Positions 35,390 through 50,500 of a DNA stretch of 64,000 nt are shown piece after piece. Positions within the stretch are counted from its first letter, which is position 1. Each line of letters starts with the position of its first letter. A program made the translations under genes and the position numbers. The notes below the pieces were generated by a model. The model ran no database searches. It saw only the letters and a program-made list of their open reading frames with translations, and was not told where the DNA came from. The DNA is from Colius striatus. Taxonomy: Eukaryota; Chordata; Aves; Coliiformes; Coliidae. The DNA lies in NCBI RefSeq assembly GCF_028858725.1, contig NC_084767.1, forward strand, positions 34,141,519 to 34,205,518, given 5' to 3'.

Positions 35390-37534
35390 TTCAGTGCTGA
35401 ACGATTCTGTTGTGTGTTCTCCAGTTTGGGATATATTTTGTCACTTGTCAAAACAAATGGTTATTTTGGGATACAGAAGGCTGATTTACTCAATTACTGT
35501 ACTGCACTTGAATAATTTTACTGTTAGTGTGTACTCATTGTGTGTATTAAATAACCATGATACTCAAGGATTGATTTGGGTAAAATCTAATAACCTGACT
35601 GATGTGTATTTTTAAGCTTACACAGGAGTTGTACCCTGTTGCAGTTACGTCAAATCACGTTAGGTACAAAGTCAGGGATATTTTAGCTAATAAATCTTCT
35701 AATAATGACTAATGAAAGGGTGTGGTTCACACGTTTGCATAAACAGTGAAGACACCACTCATTGAACACAATTCAGTATATATTTGGTACACTAGTATTC
35801 AATTGCACAATCTACCATTAATGTAGCTTTAAGGCTTTTTAATAGAGGGACTCTCACTTAAAAAAGCTTTGGAAGGTTAAGACTCAATTGCTTTACAAAG
35901 CTGTAAATGAATTTAATGTGCCTTTGTTACTTTCTTTTAAAGTTTTGGCAAATATGACTCATAATTACAGGATTATTAAAACTGAACAAGTAGCATTTTC
36001 ACCACTGGTAATCTCTGGGGTGTTTTTTTTTTAAGTTAGGTTGTGTTGTGGGGTTTTTTTAAAGAAAAACAACCCCTCCCAGTTGCATACCTTACCATCT
36101 CTGGTTTATGTGCACAGCAGAATAATATTTAAACAAAATGAAACAATTTATATTACAAATTAACTTTTCAGTTTATGACACTGTCTCATCAAGCATTGTC
36201 TTTACTGCCTAATTGTGCATGCCTTGTTCCACTTAAATCTAAGTAGAAAGAGATGATTCCAGTACCATCTGAAGCTACTAAGGCCATCATTCTTATTAAC
36301 AGTTGACCTCTCAATAAGCTGAGGAACAGGGAGTGAATGAAATTCGTTTCCCCAAGCAAAAGGAATGACTGTAGAGGTGATCTCTCCAACAGTTCTGTAT
36401 TTCTACAGAAGATATTAAAGGGCTACTACCTTAGTACATCCACAGAGCTGAAGAGACAGAAAATGAATGCATAGGTGGGGTAGTTGTCCAGAAACAGCAT
36501 AAAATCGGGATTAAATACTTTTAACACAAACCCTACAGGCATTAGTTCACATTTTCTTTAGCTTGATAGGATCATCAGTGGCCAACAACCTTCTCTTAGC
36601 AAATGTGTGGTATCTCCTACAGCCCTCTTTTTGCCTGTATAGCCCTGTTAGCAGATAACTCTGAAGTCAGGATGGTTACAGCACTTCATTAAAGTAAAAT
36701 TCACATCTAGAAAATCAGATATAAGTGCACCATGGTATCACTATCTGTAAACACATTAGGTGGTGTCTTCCATCTGTATTCAAGAACAGAAATGAAATCT
36801 TGAGTTTCATGGGAACCATGGAGACAAAGGACTGCAAAAGAGGATGTGGTTGTTGCTTAGCTACAATACTTCATGTTTTTTCCAGGAACACATTTCTTCA
36901 AACAGCAGAGTTCTTGTTCTTGAACTCTACACCCAATTTACAGAACTCGGGTGAAGATACTGGATCCCAGTTTTAGCAATACCAACGGTAGCCTAAGTAG
37001 TGATAGGCAGGATCTGATGCATTTTGCAAAGTTTTGGAATTACAGCCTGGAAAATGCAGATGCAACCACCACCAAAAGAAAAAGTTACTTGGAAAATGTT
37101 CTCAGGGAGGAAGCTGGAGTACTCTCCAGCAAAGCTAATTAGGTTCTATAGTTGAAGAATTAAGTTGTCAGTGGGGTAAGCAGATACACTGTGTTTTCAA
37201 TACAAGCAAAAGTCAGCCTGTAAACCTCTGGCTGTTGCTTTTATCAGTGAGGGGTAGACCGGGTAATGTTCTATGCGATGTTTTTTATTCTCTTCAAAAG
37301 CCAATTACTAGTATTAAATGGTGGGCAAACAAATTTAAATTTTGATACCTTATAAGAAACAATATAAAATATTTCTAATTAGTTTGACATCATCTGCACC
37401 TTGCACAGATATTTGACATCATAATGAAAACGAGGCTTTCACACAGCTGCCAGAAGGACCTCTGACAGCCTCCTATACCATAGAATGACTGTGGAAGACA
37501 AGACAAGATAAGCTAATGAAAAGTAATAAAGTAC
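35390..37534. other. Gap between the convergent ends of NIF3L1 and ORC2
   Basis: This is about 2.1 kb of AT-rich single-copy DNA between the tail-to-tail genes. It has short T and A runs (for example near 36025 and 36055). No exon, RNA gene or recognisable repeat was found. Longer 3' UTRs of either gene could extend into it. Confidence 0.5.
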
Positions 37535-37540
37535 TTTATT
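37535..37540 (-). terminator. ORC2: Likely poly(A) signal of ORC2
   Basis: The minus strand reads AATAAA about 1.0 kb past the ORC2 stop codon at 38555. Closer alternatives were not obvious, so a 3' UTR of about 1 kb is inferred. Confidence 0.45.
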
Positions 37541-38554
37541 TGATTGAGCTATTACACCATTGAGCTGTAACACAGCTACCAAATATTAGACATACAGAGT
37601 CCCTGAAGTCTGACTGGCAGACTACAATCGATGGAACTGTAGGGCTTACTCCCATGTACCTGAGAAAAAAAGTGAAGCTGTCAGACTTCAGCTGCCTCCC
37701 AACCTCTAAAGGCTTAAAAAAGGGAGAGCTTGTAAGTGGCATTTAAGGCTTCCTCCAGGATCATTGGACACTCCTGCTTTAAAAAATACATATATATAAT
37801 CAAGCTCTTAAAAAAACAAAAAAAACTTCACAGCCTCTTCATATTCCTGGATTGCAACTTGGAAAGTAGATGACAGAAGCTGGATTCTCTCACCCTCACA
37901 AAGAGGCAATGACTGGAGCTCATCACAGTTTTGACAGTAAATCGTCTTCTTAAAGGATTTGGGGGTTTGGGACAAGTCCTTCAGTTCTGTTGTCAGAATT
38001 TAGTAAGTTACCCCCAGTGTCCCAAACCCACCAGTCTTACCATTTCCTTATGCAGTCAGGGCAAGTCTCTTAGCATTATGTCTTGGCTTCTTCATATACT
38101 GGAAGCTAGACTTGTCTAACTGGTAATGAAGTATTAGAAAGTACTCAGTTGAGAAAACTTGCACCACTAGTACACACTATAGCTCTGACCATCTAGTGGT
38201 CTACACTTCCCAAATAAACTGCTCCAATCAAACCCTCATTTCTGGTGAGATAAGAGAGAAGGCACAATCTTACAGAGTTTGTTTTTCTGTCTGTAAAGTT
38301 GGCTGCCTAGATAGGAAGAAGGCATCATCTGAACTAACAAAGCAGACGAATCTAACTACAGAGCAAGAGATGCCTTGCTTACAGAAGTCATAATTCCAAA
38401 CTACCTGAAATAGTTGAACGAGCATCATTCATTGCAATGAATACATTTCAGTGAATAGTCCAGCAGCCTTGGGGTTGAAGGGAGAGAAATCTGAGATAGG
38501 CCCCTCTCCAGCAGCCCTTGAGAGCAATTGCTGTAGATGCTTTGAGAACAGACG

Positions 38555-41500
38555 TTATACATCTTCATCCTCTTTCTCTAAGAAGTCGGTCAAGGTACTG
38601 TCATCTACAGGAATTAGTAAGTATTCCACACCATCAGCTCCCTGAGAACAGACATACATACACATTCCATTAACACCACAGCACAGTGCAACGCAAGCCA
38701 CTAGACAGCGCTGCTAATGGCTGGCTGCAGTCTGGGTGAGAGCTGCCAGCATTCGGGAGAGCTACATTGCTAAAAAACAGGACTATTTCACTAGAGTGAC
38801 ACTGGAACCACAGAAATACTGAGAGAAGTCAGTATATGAGAAATCTTGTGCGTTATGCTAGTCTGACACTACACAGCTCCTCAACACTATGCTACCATAC
38901 CTAGTACTGCTGTACTGCCTCATGAGGACTAGCCTGCATTCTTCCCTCATGCAAATACAGGTTATTGGGAGCAGACTGGCAGGCTCCAGAGTCTGTCACT
39001 TCTCAAGATATCCAGGAAGAAGTGACCTGTAAGTTGCTGAGTTCCTGAACCTGTAGGTTTTGGAGAGAGTCCAGCAGAGAGCTACAAAGATGATCAGGGG
39101 ACTGGAACATCTCTCTTATGAGGAAAGGCTGTAGGACCTGGGACTGTTCAGCCTGGAGAAGATTGAGGGGAGACCTTACCAACACTTATAAACACCTAAA
39201 GGGTGGGTGTTGAGAGGATGGGGCAAATCTTTTTTCTGTAGCACCCAGTGACATGACAAGGGGTAATGTGCACAAGCTTGAGCATAGGAAGTTCCACTGG
39301 AACATGAGGAAAAACTTTTCCTGTTCAGGTGAGGGAGCCCTGGTGCAGGCTCCCCAGTGAGGGTGTGGAATCTTCTCTGGAGGTTTTCAAAACCCACCCA
39401 GACATGTTCCTGTGCAACCTGATTGACGTGGACCTGCTTTAGCAGGAGGTTGGATTGGATGATCTCTAAAGGTTTCTTCCAACTCCTACCATTCTCTTAA
39501 TCTGTAACCCACATACACTGCATTTTTACAGCCGCCTTGTATGGTTTGACATGACAGCGATTTCTGGTAAGGGGGAAGGAGCTGAGCCAATTAGACGCCT
39601 CCACAATCACTTTTTAAGAAGAAGCCGGAAGACGAGGCTTCTTCCTCCTTCTTCCTGTTTCTTCCTTCTTCTGTCCCTTCTTCTTCTTCTGGTTGGTGGT
39701 GGTGCAAGGAGTAGAACAGTGAGAGTTACAACCATGCAGACTCCAAGGTCAGTGATGAAAGAGAGGAGGAGGTGTGCTGGAGCAGAGACTCCCCTGCATT
39801 CTGCAGAGAGAACTGGTGAAGCTGAGATATATTTTCATTTCATTAAAGACCCTGCGTCAGCGGTAGAGACTCATTTTGATAATGAGCCCATATCAGGGGC
39901 AGAGACTCGTGTTGCTAAAGCTGGCCCCAGACCAGGGGCAGCGATTCACTTCATTAAAGGCCCCAAGCCAGGGACCGTGACTATGGCCAGAGGATGCCGT
40001 GTCCCGTGGGGGGACCCAATCATTTCACTTCAGACCACGAGCTAGGGGCAGTGATTTTCTTGTTTAAAATTATGGCCGGAGCAGGCCGTGTCCCAAGGAA
40101 GGGACCCAATATCCACAGCTGTAACTGTGGGGAGGAACCCACGACAAAGCAGCTCATTAAACTTATGCCCAAAAGAGGCCTTGTCCTGAGAGAGGGACCC
40201 TATAACTGCAGAAACTCCAACCATGGCAAAGAATCCACGCCAAAGTTATTCACTGAGGTCTGTGTCCTGTGTGAGGGACCCTGTATTGGCAGAAGCCACA
40301 GCTGTTGGGAACAACCCACACCAGAGAAGTTTGTTAAGGACTGTGTTCCGGGGAAGGAACCCCGTGTTAGAGCAGGGGAAGAATGCCAGGAGTCGTCCTC
40401 ATCTGAACAGAGAGAAGCGGCAGAGCCCACCTGTGAGAGACTGATAATATTCCCCACTCCCTGCCCTCCTGAGCCATTGACAGGGGAGGAGGTAGAGATA
40501 TTGGGAGCAGTGAGCTGGGCCTGGGAAGAAAGGAGGGATGGAGGAGAGAGATCTTAAAGTGCTGGTTGTAATTTTCTCATCATCCTACTCCCTTTTTGCT
40601 TTTATTCTGTTCTGTTTCTTGTAGAATAAACTTTCCTACTTTCCTCTCTAAGTTGAGTACTGGAGTCTGTTTTGCCCAGGACCAAAATTGGCAGCGAGCC
40701 CTCCCTGCCCTTGTCTCAATCCACAACAACTTGCTTATCTTTTCACTCCCATTTCGCTGGAGCCTCTGCCATCCTAACGAGGGTGGGGGTGAATGGAGGC
40801 ACCGAGCGAGAGACTGCCATGGTGCTGCTGTGCTAGCTGGGCCAAACCATGACGCTCCTATTCATGTAAAGGGTGTTGATAAATTGGAGGCATGGAGCAA
40901 GCTGCTATTGCAGAATTTCATCCCTTTACTAGTTCCTAGGTGCTTTGAACTATACAGCCTCACTGTGAGCTGCAGAGTGGTGTCTTAGGGGTACTTAGTA
41001 GCAAGCAAGCATCTGTTTTTGTTTATGGTGAATACTCAGAATTACCTTCCCCCAACTCACCCGCTTGGTCCGAATGAGCTTGTGGTCCCTGAATTCTGTC
41101 AGCTGTGCCCTGAGTGTCAGGTCACTGTTCACAAGGAAAGCTTCCCGACACTGCTGGTAGAAGTCTTGGAAAGACAGCCCTAGAGACAGAAAAAGATGAG
41201 AAAAAGAAATTGAAGTGGTAAAATTGTCAAGATTTGTCCAGGTCTAACAAAACCTGTTATCCTACTTTGGCTTAGACCACAGTAGCTGCAGTAACGTCAT
41301 CACTTCTTTCCAAGTACACAGACAAAGTAGTATTTCAGTAATTAATGGAAACCAGCTGAATTAACATTCCAGACACACTGTTTGCTTAATGGAATTTTAA
41401 TTGCACTTTAAATGCATTTCCCAACATGGTTAACCTCTCACTTTCCAACTGCTCTATCCTACTTCCAACTTTCTTTACCATTCCCATGTTATTCATATCC

Positions 41501-44500
41501 TCTGCAGCACCTGCTAGAGACAGTGACAGAATATTCCCAATGAAAGCCAGAATGCAGGGACACATCAGAAGTCATTTAGATGGGAGCAGCATGGGAACAG
41601 AATCTCCTGTCTCTCCCTCATCTTTTAAGTGCTAGTTATACAAATTCATATTCTTCATTGTTTTTAACTGCAGTCCCACATGACAGACCTCGGTCATGTC
41701 TAAACATCTAAGTAGACAATAGCAAGAGGTCCTTCAGAACCAGCCAGTCTACTGATTTCCTGTCTGTCAGACACAGAAAGACCGCTATAAAGACAGTATA
41801 GGGCACTGGGTCTCACTGAGTCTGCATATCAAAAGCCAGTGCTGCTGTGACTGAGCTAGCAATGGCAGATGACAAGAGGTGGGTACACACCTGGGTAAGA
41901 TGAGTTGTCCTTGTTCTCCAGCTGGTACTGAGCGAGCAGTCTGAATATCCCCCTAAGTGAAAAGAGGAGAAGGGAAAATCAAAAGGAAGATGATCCACTT
42001 GCACCCCAAAAAAACCCCACCACTAGAAAACATTGACTGATTTTTCCCTCTTGACCAGGACTTTGTGAATGAATCTCATTGCTGGACAAGGCGTGCTATC
42101 CAAACTCTGTTCATTTAAAGTAACCAATCAATTGGAATCCAGGTCCTACCACCTTCATCTTGAACATCATTGTCAGAAAACGGGGATTGTCTCCTGCAAC
42201 ATGTAGACCAGAGTAGCCTACTAAGGCCAGGATCCTCAGCAAGTGCTACTGTGGAGTGTAACTGTGTTACCTGGCATTGAGAGTGAGACTGCGCAGCACA
42301 TGCATTAGGGAGCTCAAAGCCAAAGATCCAGATTGTTGTACTAAAAGCGAGTTCTCGTAAGATGTTTCTTCAACATAAGGACTGAATGTGGTTGTTTCAT
42401 ACCAAAGCCAGTTGTAGAGGCTTAACTTTGCCTGATCCCACACTAGAGAGAGAAAAAAGACAGTGAAAAGACAGAACTGGGAGATTTCATTTTCTAAGGT
42501 GTTAAATAAGCAATATTAAAACATGCTTAGTTCTACTGCAGGACTTAAGGAAACAATGTATGCTTGTGAAATTCACAGTACATGCACCCAGATACTTGCA
42601 GTTCAAGCACGACAAATTCTGTGCAACAGAACATTTGCACACCTGCCTATTTCATAGCAGCTTCATAGATACTCTGTAAATCCTTCCAGAGTCAACATTG
42701 TGAAAAGAATTTCTGGCTGATAAACAAAACTGTTTAGATGCAATGACAGATATAACATCTAATCTCCTCTTCAGTAAGACCCTAAATCAAAGGGTACCAG
42801 AAGCCTGGAGTCTATTTGCATATTACAATCAGTGACTGGTTGTTCTCAGTATCTTTATACAGTTTTGGTTCAACACAGCCACAGTCCCAATCAGGGCCTC
42901 TAGCTTCTACCACCATACATCACCAGGTCTATTTTGTACATCAACAGTAATACACGAGCTTATGAAACATGCCCAGCAGCCTCAAAATAGAACATAGATT
43001 CTTCTCTCTTTGCTAAATCAGACCCAAGAGGACTTACTAAGAGGTGCATTGATGTGATCAATAGAGGCAATGAGGTAAATGCTAGGCAGAGAGGATAACT
43101 GTGCAAGGATCTGCTGGCTTCTTTCTCCTCGCAACATCTGACTGTCCAGGTTATGAATGAGGACATAGAGCTCTAAAGATGAATCTGCAAGGTCAGAAAA
43201 AACAGAGAAGCAACCAAAGAAACTGCACACAAAGTGGTTTCCCATTCCTACTGCAGCCTGGGACAAGTCCATTCCATCGGGCTCCATATTCATCAATATC
43301 AAATCACTTTCCTTGTACAGCTTACTTTGATCTCTCTTCCACATTTGTTGTTTCTGAGCACTTAAAAATCTTTTTCTCAACTGACTGTATTGTGATTCTC
43401 ATCACAGCTATAGTTCTTTTTGCAGTTTAAGATTTTCCTCTTTCACCTGCTCATGGCTTTACCAGGAATTGCCCTTTTCAGTTCTGCAATTGAAGGTCAT
43501 TCAAATATATTTTAGGATGCAAGTCTAAGCATAGTTTGTCCAGGTGCTTTTGAATTACATGACTAGGATCCTTAAGCTTCTCCTCAGACAATGAAAATGC
43601 AATTTTATTCACAGTTCAATCCAATGCATACTAACTTCAATGGAAAGTCAATGAGTCCTCTAAAGAAGTTACAAAGACGTAGCTTGGATAAGCTAAAATT
43701 TCCAGCCAGCTTGTTGCTGCTGTACTTATCCCTGGAAACAGCTATTTCCTGACTCCAGAAACAATTGTGGAACAGCAGCCAGACTCTGTGCAAATGAATA
43801 CATACTTGGCTGCCAACAAAAACCAAAGGTTCCTCAGATTCCCAGTCAGTACAGCTACAGTGTATACTACACAAGACTGGTCTTTGTAGATTTAGGTGAG
43901 TACTGCCATTAATCAGTCTTTTTCACTGTTTGTCACCAGACACAAGGTAATGATGGAAAAGAGAATGTGAACACTGAAAACATCAATACCGTGCACAATG
44001 AAGATTCCATGACAATTTGTGTATTTGTACCCAAGCAGCAGAACAGACGTTCAAAAACAATTCAGCAAGTGTTCTGTGTGGCAATACCTGTTTTAACTTT
44101 GCTTCTGAAACCAATCCTAACCTGCCTGTTTTGACATTGCTGTCCTACCTTTCATATTAATGTCAATATTTGCATATATTAAATCTAAATGACTATTCCA
44201 CTAAACCATGTACATTTAAGCCTTCATCCAGTCTATACTGAATTTATGGAAAGACCCCCAGACCAATATTTTCTAAAGGAGCTCAAAGGACTAACTATCT
44301 TGTCAGCAACTGTCATTCCAAATTGTTTGCAAGTTCTTTGCTCTGTTTATTTCGGTGAGGCTTATACCAGGTCCTCAAGTGGCCACTAAGAACTACCTTC
44401 TCTCATGTAGCTGGAGTTTATCTTGACTTCCACCAAGAAACAGGTGGCTACAGAAACACCATGTCAATGAAACAAAAAAGCACCGAGGCTAAATGCAAGA

Positions 44501-47500
44501 GAGGTGAGCATTTCAGTTTGCCAAGGGGTTGGAGAGCCTCAGTCCTATTAGAACACTTATGCTTTCCTCCTTGCCTTCCTAAAGAACTGAGTCTGTGAAA
44601 CACTGACTGAGGTAACAGCTTGAGATCATGTACACGTATATATTTCTGGTACATACATGTTTTCATATATGTGGCATGAATTACAAGCAAGAGAGTATAC
44701 TAGCTACCATAAACTTAAGAAACTGTAACTGCACACATGAAAACTATAAGGCTCTCCTAACAATAAGTGGACTCTAACATATATATGTATAAAGTTATGC
44801 ATTTTACCTTCTTTAAACCTTTTCATGATGAATTCAAGTTGGTCAAGGAGGCTGCGGAAGGTCCCTATATGGTCCAGCACATCCTCTGTGATAGAGTTGA
44901 GAATCTAAAAAAGAAAACGGCAGTCCCTTGTGAAGGACTCTGTCACTGAAGGATCTACTGCAGAAAATCTGAAACTGAGCCCTTGACAATCATGAGAGAA
45001 GTAATCTGATTTTTATCATCAAATCCCCCAAACAGTCAACATAAACCAAACATTTCTACTCCTTTTTAAAACAGTGACATAAAAAAGAAGGCCTGATGAG
45101 TACTTACTGATGATGGGAATTCCAGCAATTTGTTGGAAAACGCATGGGCAGTTCTTTAATATTGTACATTGAAAGACTATAGAGGCACCTGTAACACAGG
45201 ATGATTTGATAAACCTGTGAGATTTTCCCACACTTACAGATCTCACAGTGATGCCGGGAAAGTATCCATTAACCACAAGGTGAACAGAATCCTGGAGCAC
45301 AGAGGTACGAAACTTCTCTAACAAATCACGCTTTGAGCCCAGTCCATAAAGCACGATATTGAAACCCAAGCTGCAGAAGAGTGAGCAAATATAAACAGAT
45401 CAAAAAAGTACAAGTCTTTTTTTTAGGTTTATATATCTGTTAAGCAAAATGATTAATTGCAATGTTGCCTCTAAACATTTCATGTTTCATCAACTCCAGG
45501 CTTACCTTCAGCTCACAGCTGACAAATAAGCTTAGCTGCCAGGAATCTGAAGTGTGGCATATACATGTATCCTAGTAAAAGAAGCATTTTAACAGCCTGG
45601 AGGCCCACAAATTTAGCAAAGCATCTGTGGAAGAAAATGGTATTGTCCAAGAATACGAGACTAGATCTGCACTTCAGATAACAAGTAGCACCCAGCATTC
45701 ACATTCACCCCCTCACCAGTGACTTAATGTTTAACATGGTTCACAGAAACTGAGAGAACAAAAAGCAAACCTTCATAGCAGTTTTCTACTCTGATATGCA
45801 GGCTCAATTCCAAAGCAAATGTAAACTATTATCATATCTCTTTCTTATCCTAATTGTTCCACAGAGAAAGATGAAGGAAAACATAAAAATAACATGAATC
45901 ACAAAGCTTTGTTTATTTTTGAACAGCAGGAAAAGCATCATCTTGACCAGAGAGTATCAGGGCACTCAGATAATGTTGAGCAAAGGTAAAGGTGTTCAAT
46001 CACAGTCATTGACTTCAGTTATCATCTACAGATTTGTTCCTTCTACCCTACCACATACATCTCTGATTATTTTCACAGAACATTGAGGCACAAAAAAACT
46101 CTTCTTGCAACCATGCAACTTTGAAAGCATATGATCTGAACAATGAATTTTGTTATACTCCACTCCCTTGTAAAGCTTCCAAGGGGCTTCCTCCTTACCA
46201 GTATCTGCTGCTTCCCCAGCACTGAACTTCAGAGCTGGTGACCTGCCTTCTATAAGGCACTTCAGAATCTCCCAGCTCTTTGTAGTCCTGCATTTGTTTT
46301 CCTGGATGGTACTCTTTTCTCCTTCCCATGAAGACACACACAGACTCAGGTAAAATTTATACTGCCAACTTTCCAACACAACAGTGCACAGCCAAATAAA
46401 TACTGAAGAAATTGCTGATGGGCAATTCACCAACTACACAGTTGTGAGCAAAATGGACTGTTCACAAAAGACATTTTTCTCATTGTTTGTGTTCCCTATC
46501 TGTGAATGCTTGGTCTACAAAGGCACAGACAAACTAGCCAGGCAGAATGCGACTTCATTTCACTTCAGGCACTCAGTTCAAGGAGTTACATAAGATTTGG
46601 TCTACATGAAACATTGCACTAAATTAACGTAACCTTATTTTAAATTTAAGCAATCCAACAATGCAAAAAAGTCAGTGCTCAACTCATCCACAGATACTGT
46701 GGACGAGAGTAAGTTTACTAGGCTTCTTCAGTGATTGTCATTGGATACGTACTTTAATTGCAGCATCCACTTGGAAAACAGGGATCCGTGTTGCTGGTTT
46801 AGCTCTTTGATTTCATCAGCGTAGGCAAGGGGAGCTTTTTTCAAAAGATCATGCAGTGTTTGCTGTGTTGACAAAGAGATGTCAGTCATTCCAAGCTGAG
46901 AAAAAAATGGGATATATATCTGGAGCCCTTACAAACACCCTCCACTATATTCTTTAGCTAAGGAGCAGAATAGTTTTCACTGATTGGTGCACTCGATCTT
47001 TTTTCTTCCACAAAGACTCCTCTAAATACAGCTTTTCTACTGGAGAAACAAAGCAGACATTAAGTAACCTTATTATGGGAAATAGCAGACAGACTAGGAC
47101 TAAAACTGTATTTCATTGTGTTTTATCTCACCTTGCTGAGTATGGGAAAACCACTACTGAAATAATGGACACACACAGCACCAAGCAGTGTACCAGGAAG
47201 ATACCAATATCACAGTCCCGCTCACAGGAGCAAGGGCTTCAATCAACATGCTTAGCAGTGGTTCAGGTGTTTCTCACTACAAGAGAATGCTCACAAACAT
47301 CATCTTAAAAAAAAATAAAACAGGAAGGAAATAATTTGTATCTGACAGCTAAATGTAGAAAAATATTATTTCAAAAGCATCAAGAATCAAAGGATTACTT
47401 CTGCTTCAAAGATACGCTGGGATGATGATTTTTAAACAGCACAGTAGCATCACAAATAGCTTCCAATCTACACTGGCCTCCCTTTCTCTTCAATTTTAAC

Positions 47501-50500
47501 AGCTTTGCTTTCTACTCCCTTGCAGCAGAAGACAGTTTACCCTGAAAAGAACACAAAGACAGCTGCAATATATCAGATGAACACAAAGCATTGAGAAACA
47601 GAACCACTAAGCCTTCAATTTCTTTGGAGCCAGAAGTAGATTTAATACTGAAAGTGCTGATTTCCTTCCAGAGCTGTTACGAAAGAACTTGTTAAGAATC
47701 CAGATGTTTCCCTGGGTAGAAATTCCAGACAACAGCAGACATCAGGCAATCTGCATATTTGCCATCTCTTAAAACACAGATGGGTGCAAAAAGCAGTCAC
47801 AGACATAAGAGCTCCAAATATTTTACGTGTTTCCCTTGACACCTGTCCCTGTGTACCTGTCTCCATAGAGTGCAACTGCTTGCTTGGAACTGGCTTGTAG
47901 AAGTGGCATACAGAAAAAGCATACAGCACAATTAGATCATTCCTGTCTTGTAGGAGTAGGAAGGGAAAAAAGTGCATTTCTAGTGAAAACTAGGAAACAA
48001 TATTTAGAGCCATCCCAGTCCTGCATGCTTTTAATTCCACTAAGCATTTCATTGACAAAATGCTATTTGGGTGATAATTTTAAAGAAAGGTCTCTACAAC
48101 TCTGCTTCTTTTTCTTCTCCTCCTCCAAAAGCAAACTTTAACCTATTCAGGTAACTGCTTTCAACTAACTGCTCCCTTGATAGTGCCTTTTCCCTGAATT
48201 TTTTCCTGCTGTTTCAGGTTCAAACAGCTGGGCACTGTCCCTGCTCAGAGCAGCAGTAGGAGATATGCTGCTTAAAATGATACCTCAATGGGTCTTACCA
48301 CTGAGAATGCAAATGAAGTAAAAATAAAACTAGAAATAAAGAAATTAAGAGAAAAAAACAACATCAGGAATTTTTGATGAGGGAAATCTTCATCAAAGAA
48401 ATCAAAAGCTGTAAGAGTTGTGTGATTCACTATGCAGTGTACCTGATTCAGTCTTCTTTTCTGCAGCTTCTGCAGTGTTCGGTCTGAAGTGAGCACTTTG
48501 GAACTACTGTGAGCTTCAAAGTATTCCTCCACCAGCTTGTTCTAAAAAGACACAGCAAGTTTAGCCACACTCTTCCTGCTATTGTAACCTTTCTCTCCCT
48601 TTGCACCCACAAATGTGCCTGAAGATGACCAACATGAGACACTAAACAAGGATTAATAGAGAGGCAGGAGATATTTGCAAAAATGACTTCTACAGTAGCA
48701 TTCTGCCAAAGCTGAACTAGTCATTTTTTTTTTCCTGAAGACAGATAGAGAAAAGAGATTCTGGGAGGGCAGAATATAACAATATTTCTAACATGACAAT
48801 ATTTCTATTTTCTAGTGCTGGAAGGAACTCAGAAAACTAAGCTAAACACCAAGCCAGAAAGTAATGCATGCTTCATTTGGTGCTATAGGAATCAATTTTT
48901 TCATCCTTTCTTAGCACAAGTCTTCTGCTCATGGACAACTTAGAACTTCTCCTTCTGGAGCTGCTGAGGATACAGACTGGATTAGGCTCCAGTGATGCTT
49001 GTCCAACAGGGACTGCTCAGAAATATAGCAAGAGTCAACCCATCTGGTTTAATTTGAAGTGAATTCTTCCCCATAGTTAGGTGTGGTCACTGAGAGCTTA
49101 TTGTCTCTAGACATCCCTTCATACTTGCTAGCTCGAGGGCATATTTTCTGCACACTCACCATCTTGTCCTCCTTATTTTTTTTTGTTAGGGTGTTTTTGG
49201 GAGGAGGTGTAGATGCAGCCTTAGTTTTTCCTGGGGTCTTTCGACTGGATAAAACAGTGTTGACTTCTTTCTGGTCTTCCTCATCCTCCTCCTCTGAGCA
49301 GGAAGCAGAATATTCACTCTCACTTTCTAAGTAGGGATTTGGAGCTAGGGCATAAATTTAAGGTTAAAAGCTAGTAACAATTTATTACACATTTTGTACC
49401 ATCTCGCTCTCTCACATACATTCTCTAGATGTTTTTTAAGCATCTAATTCCTAAACATATTCAGAAGAAAAGTAAAATGAATGCTTAAGAGAACTGCAAG
49501 CACACATAACCATTTCTTTCCCAGTCCTAAGCTCACAGATTATTGTTTAGTAAAGCTTTCTCCTAGATAACAACTAAGAAACACCACAAAATTACTGAAA
49601 ACATACACTGGAAATATCTGTTCCTCTTAGCATCTCTACAGCAGTTTTTCCCAAATGCAAGTCATGCAAGCTGAGTATCTTCTGGGTCAAATTTTGCAAA
49701 AAAGGTTTTGTAAAAGACCTCTGCTAGCAATGCTGACTGAAGAGAAGAAAAGAAGAAAAAACTATTTTACCGTGAGGGAGAGGGAGCAGTGGCACAGGCT
49801 GCCCAGAGGGGCTGTGGAGTCTCCTCCCTTGGAGGTCTTCAAGACCCACCTGGACATGTTCCTATGCGACCTGATCTAGATGAACCTGCTTCTGCAGGGG
49901 GGTTGGACTACATGATCTCTAAAGGTCCCTTCCAACCATTCTATGATTCTAAGAGCATGGATGCAGTCTGGCTCCAGTCTTGGTATCTCAACACAAAACA
50001 AGAAATAAAACATGACAACTAAACTCTCCTCTGTATTCATTCTGAACACATACAGACAACCAGTTATGGGGAATACTTTACCATGAATGTCCCACCCATC
50101 ATCAAGAGGTTTTAAGACTTGGTTTAAGCAATTGTGCCAGACTTAAGTGTCAGCACAGATTAGATTACTGAAGGTTTTGTCTCTCTTGATCATGTTACTG
50201 AAGCAGCTTGGTGCTTCTAACCTTTCCACTCCTTACCTAAGCAGCAATCTGTTGTAGGAAAAAAGTCTATATAAACTTCCTTAAGGACATTTCTACACTC
50301 TCTGCAGGATGAATCAGATTGCTTCAATCAGACGGCTACTACAGGCAGAAGCCCATCCGAGGAGAAACACTCTCCTCTGAACACAGTGCCTCAATGACTG
50401 TGGGAGTTGATTACAAAGTTTGCTGATCTTTACCTGCTAGCCTCTTTCTGAGTCTATAAGGTGTGGTAGACACAAATTCTTTCTTTTTACTCTGTAACAG

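Noticed and set aside
39551-40557. Open frames of 164 and 187 codons inside the LTR at 39538-40852
   Set aside because: They lie in LTR repeat-built sequence and have no likeness to retroviral or host proteins.
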